Positions 26,840 through 38,444 of a DNA stretch of 64,000 nt are shown one piece after another. Location of the stretch: the NCBI RefSeq assembly GCF_030167925.1, contig NZ_JASKUT010000001.1, positions 868,001 to 932,000 of the forward strand. Direction: 5' to 3'. Source of the stretch: Paenibacillus silviterrae. Its GTDB lineage: Bacteria; Bacillota; Bacilli; Paenibacillales; NBRC-103111. The position numbers and the translations under genes were made by a program. Position 1 is the stretch's first letter. Every line of letters begins with the position of its first letter. The notes under the pieces were generated by a model. The model ran no database searches. It worked only from the letters and a program-made list of their open reading frames with translations, and was not told the origin of the DNA.

Positions 26840-29599
26840 ATGGACTATGGCAAAACACTAAATTTACTTCAAACGGATTTCCCTATGCGCGGCAATTTGC
26901 CGCAGGCCGAACCGAAAATGCAGCAGCATTGGGAGGACATCAACATTTATGCGAAGGTGCAGGAGAGCCGGAAGGGCAAACCGAAATTCATCCTGCACGA
27001 CGGACCTCCTTATGCGAACGGCGATATCCATATCGGGCATGCGCTGAACAAAATTTTGAAGGACATTATCGTACGCTTCAAAACGATGCAGGGCTTCGAT
27101 GCTCCTTATGTTCCGGGCTGGGATACGCACGGTTTGCCGATTGAACAAGCGATCGCCAACGGCGGGAAAGTGGATCGCAAGAAAATGAGCGTCAACGAAT
27201 TTCGCGATTATTGCAAGGAGTATGCCTTACAGTGGGTGGAGAAGCAGAAGGGCCAGTTTAAGCGGCTGAGCATCCGAGGCGACTGGGATAACCCGTATAT
27301 TACGCTCCAGCCGAAATACGAAGCGCAGCAAATCCGCGTCTTCGGGGGTATGGTGAATAAAGGCTATATTTACAAAGGGCTGAAGCCGGTTTATTGGTCT
27401 CCGTCCTCTGAAAGTGCGCTGGCGGAAGCGGAGATCGAATATAAGGACAAAACATCCGCATCCATCTATGTTGCGTTTCAGGTAAAGGACGGCAAGGGCA
27501 AGCTTCCGGAGGATGCAGCCATTGTGATCTGGACGACTACACCTTGGACGCTGCCGGCTAACCTCGGCATCAGTCTTCATCCGGATTTTGAATATGCCGT
27601 AGTCGAGACGGGCGGCAAGAAATATGTGCTGGCGCAGGGCTTGCTGGAAGCAGCATCGAAGGAAATCGGCTGGACCGATGTCAAGGTGCTCTTCACGGTC
27701 AAGGGAAGCGAACTGGATGGCGTGCTTTGTCAGCATCCGTTCTATGACCGTACCTCACTTGTCATGGTAGGCGAGCATGTCACGCTGGAAGCAGGTACCG
27801 GCTGTGTCCACACGGCTCCAGGACATGGGGAAGACGACTTTGTGATCGGTCAGCGCTACAATTTGGGCGTGCTATGTCCGGTGGATGACCAGGGCAAATT
27901 TACGGCGGAGGCGCCGGGCTTTGAAGGGATTTTCTACGACAAAGCGAACAAAATGATTACCGAGAAGCTGGAGGAAACAGGCCACCTGCTCAAGCTCAGT
28001 TTCATTAATCACCAATATCCGCACGACTGGCGGACGAAGAAGCCGGTCATTTTCCGGGCAACGGAGCAATGGTTCGCTTCCGTGGATAAGTTCCGTCAGG
28101 CGATGCTCGATGAAATCAAGCGCATCAACTGGACGCCGGAGTGGGGCGAGGTTCGTCTGCATAACATGATCGCCGATCGTGGAGACTGGTGTATTTCCCG
28201 TCAACGGGCGTGGGGTGTCCCGATCCCGATCTTCTATTGCCGCAGCTGTAACGAACCGCTGGTCAACAATGAGACGATTGAGCATGTGGCCAACATTTTC
28301 GAGCAAGAGGGCTCTAACGCCTGGTTCCAAAGAGAGGAAAAGGACCTGCTGCCGGCAGGAACGGTATGTTCGAAATGCGGACATGATCATTTCCGTAAGG
28401 AAACGGACATCATGGACGTATGGTTCGACTCCGGCTCCAGCCATGTGGCGGTGCTAGAGACCCGTGAAGAGCTGCAGTGGCCTGCGGATCTATACCTCGA
28501 GGGCTCCGACCAGTACCGCGGCTGGTACAATTCGTCGCTCATCACCGGTGTAGCGGTCAAAGGACAGTCGCCTTACAAGGGGATCCTCAGCCACGGCTTT
28601 ACACTGGACGGAGAAGGCCGCAAGATGTCCAAGTCGCTCGGGAATACGGTCGATCCGAAGCAGGTATGCGATAAGCTGGGGGCGGATATTCTCCGTCTAT
28701 GGGTTTCCTCCGTGGACTATCAGTCGGATGTGCGGATTTCGGATAACATCCTGACCCAGATTACCGAGGTGTACCGGAAAATCCGCAATACACTTCGCTT
28801 CCTGCTCGGAAACCTGTATGATTTCAACCCGGCAACCGATCGCGTAGCCGTCTCTGAGATGAACGAACTGGACCGCTTCGCTATGATTCGCCTTCAGCGC
28901 ATGACGGATCGCGTTGTAAAAGCGTATGACAAATATGAATTCCATGTGGTCTACCAAGCGGTGCATCACTTCTGCGCAGTGGAAATGAGCGCGTTCTATC
29001 TGGACATTATCAAGGACCGGCTCTATGCTAATGCACCGGGGGATGCCTCCCGCCGCGCGGCGCAAACCGTATTATATGATGCGCTCACGGCAATAACTAA
29101 ATTGATTGCTCCGATCCTGCCGCATACCGCGGACGAGGTGTGGCAATTCATCGCAGGTAAACCATATGAAACAGTACAGATGGCAGAGCTTCCAGCAGTA
29201 GACGAGAGCCTGTTCAATGAGGCGCTTGAAAGCAAGTGGGAGAAGTTTACGGAGCTTCGCGACGGGGTTCTTAAGGCATTGGAGGAAGCCCGCAAGGAGA
29301 AGCTGATCGGAAACTCGCTAAGTGCCGAGGTACAGCTTTATCCTGACCAAGAAACGTTCGACTTCCTTCAGGGCTTTGAGCAGCTGGATCAGCTGTTTAT
29401 CGTTTCGGCCGTAGCGCTGCATCAGCCGGGTGCGGCTGTACCGGAAGGAGCTCTTACCTTCCAAGGCTTGTCCGTGAAGGTTGCGGTAGCCGAAGGGGAG
29501 AAGTGCGAGCGCTGCTGGATCGTTACCCCTGAGGTAGGTCATGATGCAGAGCATCCGACTCTTTGCAAGCGTTGCTCCAGCGTGATTAAAAACAGCTAA
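26840..29599 (+). CDS. ileS: Isoleucyl-tRNA synthetase
   Basis: Class I synthetase charging tRNA-Ile, with an editing domain that removes valine. The 919-residue protein has the HIGH motif in [11 protein letters not shown] (from His64), the CP1 editing insertion ([13 protein letters not shown]), the KMSKS motif at 595-599 and a C-terminal zinc knuckle CERC...CKRC. The length equals the bacterial B. subtilis type (921). ATG 26840 follows AGGAGTGG; the frame is open back through the T-box terminator but those codons are leader, not gene. Confidence 0.97.
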   Translation: MDYGKTLNLLQTDFPMRGNLPQAEPKMQQHWEDINIYAKVQESRKGKPKFILHDGPPYANGDIHIGHALNKILKDIIVRFKTMQGFDAPYVPGWDTHGLPIEQAIANGGKVDRKKMSVNEFRDYCKEYALQWVEKQKGQFKRLSIRGDWDNPYITLQPKYEAQQIRVFGGMVNKGYIYKGLKPVYWSPSSESALAEAEIEYKDKTSASIYVAFQVKDGKGKLPEDAAIVIWTTTPWTLPANLGISLHPDFEYAVVETGGKKYVLAQGLLEAASKEIGWTDVKVLFTVKGSELDGVLCQHPFYDRTSLVMVGEHVTLEAGTGCVHTAPGHGEDDFVIGQRYNLGVLCPVDDQGKFTAEAPGFEGIFYDKANKMITEKLEETGHLLKLSFINHQYPHDWRTKKPVIFRATEQWFASVDKFRQAMLDEIKRINWTPEWGEVRLHNMIADRGDWCISRQRAWGVPIPIFYCRSCNEPLVNNETIEHVANIFEQEGSNAWFQREEKDLLPAGTVCSKCGHDHFRKETDIMDVWFDSGSSHVAVLETREELQWPADLYLEGSDQYRGWYNSSLITGVAVKGQSPYKGILSHGFTLDGEGRKMSKSLGNTVDPKQVCDKLGADILRLWVSSVDYQSDVRISDNILTQITEVYRKIRNTLRFLLGNLYDFNPATDRVAVSEMNELDRFAMIRLQRMTDRVVKAYDKYEFHVVYQAVHHFCAVEMSAFYLDIIKDRLYANAPGDASRRAAQTVLYDALTAITKLIAPILPHTADEVWQFIAGKPYETVQMAELPAVDESLFNEALESKWEKFTELRDGVLKALEEARKEKLIGNSLSAEVQLYPDQETFDFLQGFEQLDQLFIVSAVALHQPGAAVPEGALTFQGLSVKVAVAEGEKCERCWIVTPEVGHDAEHPTLCKRCSSVIKNS

Positions 29600-29650
29600 G
29601 AAAAACGAGCTGATCCGCCCAAGGAGGCGGATGAGCTCGTATTCTTTCCA
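29600..29650. terminator. Bidirectional terminator between ileS and the DksA-like gene
   Basis: ACGAGCTGATCCGCC pairs with GGCGGATGAGCTCGT (one mismatch). A-rich bases on the left and T-rich bases on the right let it serve both converging genes. Confidence 0.8.
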
Positions 29651-29651
29651 T

Positions 29652-30416
29652 TTATTCCATTCGGTCTTCAGCGGTCATGTCGGGCTCCAGCAAGCCCCAG
29701 CCTTCACCGCTCTGCATGTAATCCTGATAGGTCCGGTTGCGGACGACAGTAACGTGCTGACCGTACATATCAGTGGCAAGAAAGCTTTCGAAGGCTTCGA
29801 CGTAACCGAGGTTTTCGTCAGCCTCGATCTCCATGTCATTGTAATTATCCGAAACATTAGGGTTCTCCGCCATGGCCGGAGTATTCGAGGTGCCGTAGTT
29901 CTCAACGATTTGCCATGCGTCCTCACCGTCGAACTGGTTCTGCTCATCGAGCTCATCCAAGCTGGTTCGTCCGAAAGGCGGTTGAAGAATTTCCTCTTCT
30001 ACAGGACGACGCTCGGACATATGCGGGTCGGGAACATGCTCGACACAGTAGGAAGCCGTCGGGAGCGCCTGGAGACGTTCGAAGGAGATCGGAGCACCGC
30101 ACGTGCGGCATACTCCATACTGCCCGTTTTCCATACGGGTCAAAGCTTCGTTTACATCGGTGAGATGGCGTTCGGCATTTTCATTCAGGGCAATATCCTT
30201 TTCCCGCTCGAACATTTCAGAGCCGAGATCGGCGGGATGGTTATCAACGGCAGACAGCTCTCCTGTCTGTACCCTTTGTGAGTCGCCGAGTCCATAATTT
30301 TCGTTCTGTTCAAAATGGCCGTCCAGCCACCTTTTCTCCTCGAGCAGCTTGGACTGTAATTGTTGAAGCTGATCGGCAGTTAAATGAGATGCTGCGGATT
30401 CCGGACGCTTCTTCAA
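29652..30416 (-). CDS. TraR/DksA family zinc-finger protein (YteA/YlyA type)
   Basis: A 254-residue protein with an N-terminal coiled coil (HLTADQLQQLQSKLLEEKRW) and a central zinc finger, CRTC then 17 residues then CVEH, so the ligands are Cys-Cys-Cys-His rather than the four Cys of DksA. Family members bind RNA polymerase through the secondary channel. The acidic C-terminal 100 residues have no motif I recognise. In B. subtilis the related ylyA sits between ileS and lspA on the same strand; here the gene holds that place but is reversed. TTG start after AAAGGAGG on the minus strand. Confidence 0.85.
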   Translation of the reverse strand: MKKRPESAASHLTADQLQQLQSKLLEEKRWLDGHFEQNENYGLGDSQRVQTGELSAVDNHPADLGSEMFEREKDIALNENAERHLTDVNEALTRMENGQYGVCRTCGAPISFERLQALPTASYCVEHVPDPHMSERRPVEEEILQPPFGRTSLDELDEQNQFDGEDAWQIVENYGTSNTPAMAENPNVSDNYNDMEIEADENLGYVEAFESFLATDMYGQHVTVVRNRTYQDYMQSGEGWGLLEPDMTAEDRME

Positions 30417-30510
30417 GATCAGACGCCTCCTTTGCTAATGTAGCTATGGTGTTATTTTTGGCGAAGAAACGATTTTTTAGCTAGGTAAATCCTTGTATCA
30501 AGGAGATGAG

Positions 30511-31047
30511 ATGTTGAGATATTACATTTATGCTTTGATTGTGCTTGTTATCGACCAGATCACCAAGTGGATGATCGTGAAAAATATGGCCTATGGCGAA
30601 TCCATTTCCGTTATCGGCGACTTTTTTATGATCACCTCGCACCGGAACCGGGGAGCCGCCTTTGGCATTTTGCAAAATCAGCGCTGGTTTTTTATTGTCA
30701 TTACCATTGTTGTAGTGATCGGAATTGTGTGGTATCTGCGTAAAGCGGTTAGAGAAGGCCAAAGGCTGCTTCCGCTCGCGCTGTCGCTTATTCTGGGTGG
30801 AGCCGTGGGCAATTTTGTTGACAGGGCCTTATTCGGTGAAGTCGTAGACTTCTTGGATTTCCGCTTTACGATTCCTTGGCCGGGAGAGCCGTTCCTTTAC
30901 AATTACCCGATATTTAATGTTGCCGATTCGGGAATCGTTGTCGGGGTAGCGCTGATTTTCCTTGATTCTTTCTTGGGATGGCGAAACGAGAGTAAGCAGA
31001 AAGGCTCCAACCTCAATGAAAGCAAGCAAGAAAGCGGGGAAGCCTAA
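30511..31047 (+). CDS. lspA: Lipoprotein signal peptidase (signal peptidase II)
   Basis: LspA cuts signal peptides from prolipoproteins in the membrane after lipid attachment. The 178-residue protein has four membrane segments, VLVIDQITKWMIV in the first, TSHRNRGAAFGIL, and the two catalytic-aspartate motifs GNFVDRALFGEVVDF and FNVADSGIVVG. ATG 30511 after CAAGGAGATGAG. The C-terminal 25 residues are a polar extension beyond the usual 155 or so residues. Ends one base before rluD. Confidence 0.95.
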   Translation: MLRYYIYALIVLVIDQITKWMIVKNMAYGESISVIGDFFMITSHRNRGAAFGILQNQRWFFIVITIVVVIGIVWYLRKAVREGQRLLPLALSLILGGAVGNFVDRALFGEVVDFLDFRFTIPWPGEPFLYNYPIFNVADSGIVVGVALIFLDSFLGWRNESKQKGSNLNESKQESGEA

Positions 31048-31048
31048 A

Positions 31049-31999
31049 ATGGATGTCATGCAGGAAACGGATTCTGCGGAAGCCCGTTATGAGTGGGTAA
31101 CCGAAGCGGAAGATGCAGGAGAACGAATCGATAAATACGTTACAGAATCGTTGGAGGAGGATGTGTCCCGTTCGCAGGTTCAGCAGTGGATTAAGGACGG
31201 GCATATCACGGTAGATGGGGCTGCGGTGAAGCCGAACCGCAAGCTTGCGGCAGGAGAAACCGTGGTTCTTCATATGCCGGAAGCCCAAGAGCTGGACTTA
31301 GAGCCGGAAAACATTCCTCTAGACGTGGTGTATGAGGACCAAGATGTCATTGTAGTTAACAAGCCCCGGGGGCTTGTGGTTCACCCGGCACCCGGACATT
31401 CCAGCGGCACGTTAGTGAATGCGCTGCTGTTTCATTGCAAGGACCTTTCGGGGATTAACGGCGTCATGCGTCCGGGTATCGTTCATCGTATCGATAAGGA
31501 TACTTCGGGGCTGCTGATGGCGGCCAAAAATGACCTGGCTCATGCCGGCTTGGCCGAGCAGCTTAAGGAGCATTCGGTCAACCGCCAATATATTGCATTG
31601 GTCCATGGGAGTGTTCCTCATGAGCATGGAACCATTGACGCTCCTATCGGCAGAGATCCAAAGGATCGCAAGCTGTATACGGTAACTGAGCGCAATAGCA
31701 AGCACGCCGTTACTCATTTTTTGGTCCTGGAGCGATTTGGGGATTACACACTGGTGGAATTGAAGCTGGAAACGGGAAGGACGCATCAGATCCGTGTGCA
31801 TATGAAGTTTATCGGACATCCGCTCGTAGGAGACCCTGCCTACGGTCCTACCAAAGCGAAGGGTGTCATGATGGAAGGACAGGCGCTTCACGCGGCCGTT
31901 CTTGGCTTCATTCATCCTCGGACGAAGGAAACGCTGCAATTCGAAGCGGAGCTTCCGGAGGATATGCAGAAGGTTCTGTCCATTCTTAGAACACGGTAA
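31049..31999 (+). CDS. rluD: RluA-family 23S rRNA pseudouridine synthase (RluD/YlyB)
   Basis: A pseudouridine synthase of 316 residues with an N-terminal S4 domain (RIDKYVTESLEEDVSRSQVQQW) and the catalytic motif GIVHRIDKDTSGLLM with Asp149. The ending VELKLETGRTHQIRVHM is also typical. Corresponds to B. subtilis ylyB, next to lspA in the same order. ATG 31049 after GCGGGGAAG is chosen; earlier ATGs at 31016 and 30962 lie in the lspA coding region and lack better sites. The exact rRNA target positions cannot be told from sequence. Confidence 0.92.
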   Translation: MDVMQETDSAEARYEWVTEAEDAGERIDKYVTESLEEDVSRSQVQQWIKDGHITVDGAAVKPNRKLAAGETVVLHMPEAQELDLEPENIPLDVVYEDQDVIVVNKPRGLVVHPAPGHSSGTLVNALLFHCKDLSGINGVMRPGIVHRIDKDTSGLLMAAKNDLAHAGLAEQLKEHSVNRQYIALVHGSVPHEHGTIDAPIGRDPKDRKLYTVTERNSKHAVTHFLVLERFGDYTLVELKLETGRTHQIRVHMKFIGHPLVGDPAYGPTKAKGVMMEGQALHAAVLGFIHPRTKETLQFEAELPEDMQKVLSILRTR

Positions 32000-32014
32000 A
32001 GGGAAGAGAAGCCT

Positions 32015-33181
32015 ATGGAGTCGATGGAGAGGTTAATCAATCCGCGGTTGAAGGAAATTCAAATTTCGGGGATTCGAAAAATAGCTAACAAGGTGGCCGC
32101 GTATCCGGACGCAATCTCGCTCACTATCGGTCAACCCGACTTTCCGACGCCGGAGCATATTATGCGCGCCGCGGAGAAGGCCATTGCCGAGCAGAAGACA
32201 ACCTATACGGCCAATGCAGGGCTCTTGGAGCTTCGGCAGGCAATCAGCGCCTTTGTCGCAGGGAAATACGGTCAGCAGTATTCCGCGGCAGAGGAAATCA
32301 TCGTGACCGCAGGAGCGACTCAGGCGCTGGATATTACGCTGCGCACCATACTGCAGGAAGACTGCGAGGTCATTCTGCCGGGACCGATCTACCCGGGATA
32401 TGAACCGCTCGTACGCCTTTGCGGCGGGACCCCGGTATACGTTGACACAACCAGGAATGGGTTTAAGCTAACGGCTTCATTGCTGGAGCCTCATTTGACC
32501 GAACGGACACGGGCTGTTGTGCTATGTTATCCGTCCAACCCGACGGGCCGAGTCATGAGCCCTGATGAGCTGCAGGAAATGGCTGAGCTGCTCTCAGACA
32601 AAAATATATTCGTGATATCCGATGAAATTTATAGTGAATTGATCTATGACGCGCCACACCGTTCCATTGCGACATATCCGGGGATGAGAGATAAAACGAT
32701 TGTCATCAACGGCTTGTCCAAATCACATTCCATGACAGGCTGGCGGATCGGCTATACACTTGCTCCTGCCTATGTGAGCCAGCATATGATCAAGGCACAT
32801 CAATACAATGTGACCTGTGCGAGCTCCATCAGTCAGTATGCGGCATTGGAAGCCATGACTCACGGTGTGGATGACGCTGCCGCAATGAAGACGGAATATG
32901 TGAAGCGTCGCGATTACGTCTATGATCGTTTAGTTGGGATGGGCTTCGAGCTGACCAAGCCGGAAGGGGCGTTCTATTTATTCCCTTCTATTGAGCGGTT
33001 CGGAATCCCCTCCATGGAATTTGCCACACGTCTGCTGGAGGAGCATCGGGTGGCAGTCGTTCCCGGGGATGCGTTTTCGGTTTACGGGGAAGGCTATATT
33101 CGCATCTCCTACGCGTATGCGATGGATGTGCTGGAGCGGGGACTGGATCGATTGGAAGCTTTCGTGAAAGTCTTAACGTAA
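32015..33181 (+). CDS. patA: PLP-dependent aminotransferase, probable N-acetyl-LL-diaminopimelate aminotransferase
   Basis: A 388-residue class I/II aminotransferase with the PLP lysine in NGLSKSHSMTGWRIGY (Lys236), the YPSNPTG motif and SDEIYSELIYD. B. subtilis PatA, of similar size, acts on N-acetyl-LL-2,6-diaminopimelate/2-oxo precursors. The next two genes, on the opposite strand, encode the deacetylase and N-acetyltransferase of that same pathway, which supports the call. A more general aromatic or aspartate aminotransferase activity cannot be excluded by sequence. It starts 15 bp after rluD and so may be cotranscribed with it. Confidence 0.8.
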   Translation: MESMERLINPRLKEIQISGIRKIANKVAAYPDAISLTIGQPDFPTPEHIMRAAEKAIAEQKTTYTANAGLLELRQAISAFVAGKYGQQYSAAEEIIVTAGATQALDITLRTILQEDCEVILPGPIYPGYEPLVRLCGGTPVYVDTTRNGFKLTASLLEPHLTERTRAVVLCYPSNPTGRVMSPDELQEMAELLSDKNIFVISDEIYSELIYDAPHRSIATYPGMRDKTIVINGLSKSHSMTGWRIGYTLAPAYVSQHMIKAHQYNVTCASSISQYAALEAMTHGVDDAAAMKTEYVKRRDYVYDRLVGMGFELTKPEGAFYLFPSIERFGIPSMEFATRLLEEHRVAVVPGDAFSVYGEGYIRISYAYAMDVLERGLDRLEAFVKVLT

Positions 33182-33184
33182 TGC

Positions 33185-33223
33185 AAAAGCGCCTACTTCT
33201 CGAAAGAGAGGCAGGCGCTTTTT
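33185..33223. terminator. Bidirectional terminator between patA and dapL
   Basis: AAAAGCGCCT pairs with AGGCGCTTTT, with an inner CTTCTC/GAGAG stem and a GAAA-like loop; A-run on the left and T-run on the right serve both converging genes. Confidence 0.9.
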
Positions 33224-33235
33224 GCGTAAGGGCGC

Positions 33236-34375
33236 TTACTGCGAGCTTTTCCAAGTGAAATAATCGGTCACGACACGAATGGCAACGTCCATCGCTTGCT
33301 CATCCGGTTCGATCTTGGCATGATGCAATCCATACGGAGTGTTGACGCCCAACCAGAACATGAAGCCGGGTATCCTCTCCAGGAAGTATCCGAAATCCTC
33401 GCCGGTCATTGCTTCGGTGCATTCAAACAGCCGAACATCGTCGACGCGCTGGTCGAGCCAATGCATGAATTCCTTGGTGACTTCTTCATTGTTATACACC
33501 TGTCGATAATTAGCGCCGTAATCAATCTGCGCTTTGCAGTCGAAGGACGCTTCAATTCCTCCGACTACCGCTTCAATCCGCTTCTTGACCAGGTCCATGT
33601 TGTCCTTGGACAGCGTTCGAATGGTTCCTTCCAGCCGTGCCGTCTCCGCTATGATGTTCTGCTTCGTTCCACCCTCCATCTTGCCGATCGTAATAACAGC
33701 GGAATCCAGAGGGTTGACATTCCGCGAAACGATCGTCTGAAGCTGTCCCACCAGCTGGCATGCGGCGATGATCATATCATTGGCCTTATGAGGAAAAGCG
33801 GCATGTCCTCCAGTGCCCTTCAGATCAATGAATAGCTCTGAGGTGTTGGCAAACAGGATGCCCGGCTTGATCGCGATCGTGCCTACAGGATACTCCGGCG
33901 CAATATGCAGCGCGACGATTTGATCGGGCATCCAATCGCTTAGCTGCTCACTTTCCAGCATGGGCTCGGCACCGCCAGGTCCTTCTTCCGCGGGCTGGAA
34001 CAGGAAGGTGATATCATCGCGAATCGGGTTTCGGACAAAATGGGTCAAAATGCCGAGGCCGATAGCCATATGCATATCATGGCCGCAAGCATGCATGTAC
34101 CCGGGATGGGAGGAGCGGAAATCATAGCCCGTATCCTCGTTGATCGGAAGGCCGTCCATGTCCGCCCTGTAGCCGAAACACCGCTGCGGGTTCGTTCCTC
34201 TGACCTTCACCAGAACGCCGGTGCGCCAGGTGCGGAGTTCCAGTCTATCTTTAGGTAACGTGTTGATATAATCCAGTAAATAACGCTGCGTTTTGAATTC
34301 CAGAAAGCCGGGCTCCGGAATTTGATGCAGATCCCTGCGAATGCGCACGAATGCAGATATGTCAGCCGAAGTCAT
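33236..34375 (-). CDS. dapL: N-acetyldiaminopimelate deacetylase (M20 peptidase family)
   Basis: Removes acetate from N-acetyl-LL-diaminopimelate, giving LL-DAP for lysine and peptidoglycan. The 379-residue M20 metallo-hydrolase has [17 protein letters not shown], the metal site [23 protein letters not shown] and [12 protein letters not shown]. It resembles B. subtilis YkuR/DapL; note that the same gene name is used elsewhere for an unrelated aminotransferase. Chosen start ATG (34373-34375) has GAGGAGG upstream on the minus strand. It follows dapH with a terminator-like hairpin in the 84-bp gap. Confidence 0.9.
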   Translation of the reverse strand: MTSADISAFVRIRRDLHQIPEPGFLEFKTQRYLLDYINTLPKDRLELRTWRTGVLVKVRGTNPQRCFGYRADMDGLPINEDTGYDFRSSHPGYMHACGHDMHMAIGLGILTHFVRNPIRDDITFLFQPAEEGPGGAEPMLESEQLSDWMPDQIVALHIAPEYPVGTIAIKPGILFANTSELFIDLKGTGGHAAFPHKANDMIIAACQLVGQLQTIVSRNVNPLDSAVITIGKMEGGTKQNIIAETARLEGTIRTLSKDNMDLVKKRIEAVVGGIEASFDCKAQIDYGANYRQVYNNEEVTKEFMHWLDQRVDDVRLFECTEAMTGEDFGYFLERIPGFMFWLGVNTPYGLHHAKIEPDEQAMDVAIRVVTDYFTWKSSQ

Positions 34376-34409
34376 TCCATGGTCCTCCTCGCGGTATGCG
34401 TCTTTGTGC

Positions 34410-34440
34410 AAAAAAGCCCGGCGTACGGCGCCGAGCCTTC
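34410..34440 (-). terminator. Probable terminator between dapH and dapL
   Basis: On the minus strand GGCTCGGCG pairs with CGCCGGGCT (one G-U) around a short loop, followed by six Ts. As dapL starts only 35 bp further on with no clear promoter, readthrough or attenuation is likely. Confidence 0.6.
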
Positions 34441-34459
34441 AGGCTTTTGCTTTATTTTA

Positions 34460-35173
34460 TTACAGAGTGCGAAGCTCTTTCAAGATTTCGGTCTTGGACT
34501 TGGTCTTGTCGTCAACCTTCTTGATCACGCGAGCAGGCGTACCTGCAACGACCGTGTACTCAGGAACGTCTTCAACGACTACGGCACCTGCCGCTACAAC
34601 GGAGCCTTTGCCTACGCGAACGCCTTCCAGTACTACCGCATTCGCACCGATCATTACGTCATCCTCGATCACAACAGGCTGTGCGGATGGCGGTTCGATC
34701 ACGCCGGCAAGAACGGAGCCTGCGCCGATGTGACACATGTTGCCGACCTTTACCCGTCCGCCGATGACGACGCCCATATCAATCATCGTACCGGAGCCGA
34801 TGGATGCACCGATGTTGATGACGGCGCCCATCATGATGATGGCGTTGTCGCCGATGCCTACCATCTCGCGGATCACCGCGCCCGGCTCGATGCGTGCGTT
34901 GATGTTTTTCAGATCAAGCAAAGGAATAGCGGAGTTGCGGCGGTCATTTTCCACTACATAGTCTTCGATCTTCGCGCTATTGGCATCGAGAACGGCTTTC
35001 ACTTCGGTCCATTCGCCGAACACAACGCCGCTGTTGCCGGTGATGAAGGTTTGGATGCCGGCACCGAAATCAACGGATGCGAGATCGCCTTTCACATATA
35101 CTTTCACTGGAGTTTTCTTTTTGCTGGTTTTAATGAGATTAATGACTTCTTCTGTATTCATTTCGATGGACAT
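34460..35173 (-). CDS. dapH: Tetrahydrodipicolinate N-acetyltransferase
   Basis: DapH acetylates 2,3,4,5-tetrahydrodipicolinate, opening the acetylase branch of DAP synthesis. The 237-residue protein (236 in B. subtilis) has the N-terminal family domain with [13 protein letters not shown] and [20 protein letters not shown], then a left-handed beta helix of hexapeptide repeats ([35 protein letters not shown]) ending [20 protein letters not shown]. Two starts are possible, ATG 35173 or ATG 35161. Diverges from pyrR and has its own promoter. Confidence 0.95.
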   Translation of the reverse strand: MSIEMNTEEVINLIKTSKKKTPVKVYVKGDLASVDFGAGIQTFITGNSGVVFGEWTEVKAVLDANSAKIEDYVVENDRRNSAIPLLDLKNINARIEPGAVIREMVGIGDNAIIMMGAVINIGASIGSGTMIDMGVVIGGRVKVGNMCHIGAGSVLAGVIEPPSAQPVVIEDDVMIGANAVVLEGVRVGKGSVVAAGAVVVEDVPEYTVVAGTPARVIKKVDDKTKSKTEILKELRTL

Positions 35174-35228
35174 GATTCGAATCCAGCTCCTTATGTACAT
35201 AATGCCGTGGTAAGCACGAACTACATCT

Positions 35229-35257
35229 TTTATAGCATAAATGAGCGGGACTGGCAA
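35229..35257 (-). promoter_or_regulatory. Sigma-A promoter of dapH
   Basis: On the minus strand, TTGCCA (35252-35257) and TATAAA (35229-35234) are separated by 17 bases, about 55 bp before the dapH start. Confidence 0.65.
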
Positions 35258-35298
35258 TGCTTGGACCATGGGCTTCCGACAGGGGGCGACAAATCCTA

Positions 35299-35327
35299 TT
35301 GACAAGCGTTGTCGAACGTGGGATAAT
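35299..35327 (+). promoter_or_regulatory. Sigma-A promoter of the pyr operon
   Basis: A perfect -35 TTGACA at 35299-35304 and GATAAT at 35322-35327 with a 17-base spacer, just before the pyr leader. Confidence 0.9.
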
Positions 35328-35334
35328 GCTTGTA

Positions 35335-37028
<1,694 letters not shown>

Positions 37029-37100
37029 CGCAAGCGGAGAGCAAAATCAACGGGATAGATGCAGGACAAAAAGTGGAAGCATACGTTATAGGAGGTTCTC

Positions 37101-38387
37101 ATGGGCGTTTGGATTATCAATGCAAAAACAGTGGCAGCAGGGAATGAGCTCGCAAGCAAACATATTTTCATGGAAGACGGCGTCGTCAAGCAAATCGTAG
37201 AGGCAGGCGCGGGCCTGTCGGATACGACAGGACACGAAATCATTGATGCAGCAGGCAAGCTGGTAACGGCGGGGCTGATCGATATGCACGTGCATTTGCG
37301 AGAGCCGGGCTTTGAACATAAGGAAACAATCGCAACGGGAACCCGCTCTGCGGCACGCGGCGGCTTTACTACGATTGCGTGCATGCCGAATACGCGTCCG
37401 GTAATCGATACCGTGGACACGGTGCAGCTGGTGTTGGATAAAGCCCGCACCGAGGGCATCGTTCGCGTGCTGCCGTACGGCTGCATAACGAAGAACGAGC
37501 TTGGCCGCGAGCTGACGGACTTTGACGCGCTGAAGGAAGCCGGGGTCATCGGCTATACCGATGACGGCGTCGGTGTGCAAAGTGCACAGATGATGAAGGA
37601 TGCGATGGCCAAGGCGGCGTCGATCGGCATGCCGATCATCGCTCACTGCGAGGACAACACGCTGGTGGAAGGAGCGGCCGTTTCCGAGGGCGCCTTCGCC
37701 CGGAAGCACGGGTTGAAGGGAATCCCGAACGAATCCGAAGCGATCCATGTCGGACGGGATATTTTGCTAGCAGAGGCAACGGGGGTTCACTACCATGTGT
37801 GCCACGTCAGTACGGAGCAGTCGGTACGGCTCATTCGCCAAGCGAAGCAGATCGGCATCAAGGTGACGGCTGAGGTTTGTCCTCACCATCTGCTGCTCTC
37901 GGACGAGGACATACCCGACAGCATGGATGCCAATTGGAAAATGAACCCGCCGCTGCGTACACCGCGTGATGTGCAGGCTTGCATCGAGGGCTTGGAGGAC
38001 GGAACGCTCGATATCGTCGTAACCGACCATGCTCCTCACAGCGAGGAAGAGAAGGCAAAAGGGATGCAGCTCGCACCTTTCGGCATCGTAGGTTTTGAGA
38101 CGGCCTTCCCGCTGCTCTACACCAAATTCGTGGCCACCGGCAAGTGGACGCTGCAGTTCCTTGTCGACAAAATGACGAAGCTCCCGGCGGACGTGTTCGG
38201 ACTGCCATGGGGTACGCTGGAGCCGGGCAAAACGGCGGACATCACGATCATTGATCTCGAAACCGAAAAAGAAGTGAACCCTGCGGAGTTCGCCTCCAAG
38301 GGACGGAACACGCCGTTTACCGGCTGGAAGCTGAAAGGCTGGCCGACCGCAACGATCGTGGAAGGAAAGGTCGTCTGGTCGGAATAA
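37101..38387 (+). CDS. pyrC: Dihydroorotase
   Basis: PyrC closes carbamoyl aspartate to dihydroorotate. The 428-residue amidohydrolase shows the metal-binding DMHVHLREPGFEHKE, the region HCEDNTLVEGA, a histidine in YHVCHVST and the aspartate motif VTDHAPHSEEEK. Class I type, normal length. ATG after ATAGGAGGT. Seventy-two bases separate it from pyrB. Confidence 0.97.
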   Translation: MGVWIINAKTVAAGNELASKHIFMEDGVVKQIVEAGAGLSDTTGHEIIDAAGKLVTAGLIDMHVHLREPGFEHKETIATGTRSAARGGFTTIACMPNTRPVIDTVDTVQLVLDKARTEGIVRVLPYGCITKNELGRELTDFDALKEAGVIGYTDDGVGVQSAQMMKDAMAKAASIGMPIIAHCEDNTLVEGAAVSEGAFARKHGLKGIPNESEAIHVGRDILLAEATGVHYHVCHVSTEQSVRLIRQAKQIGIKVTAEVCPHHLLLSDEDIPDSMDANWKMNPPLRTPRDVQACIEGLEDGTLDIVVTDHAPHSEEEKAKGMQLAPFGIVGFETAFPLLYTKFVATGKWTLQFLVDKMTKLPADVFGLPWGTLEPGKTADITIIDLETEKEVNPAEFASKGRNTPFTGWKLKGWPTATIVEGKVVWSE

Positions 38388-38444
38388 TTTTGCGATGACG
38401 ATGCAGTCAAGGATAGACTAACAACTTTGGGGAGTTGAAAAGGA

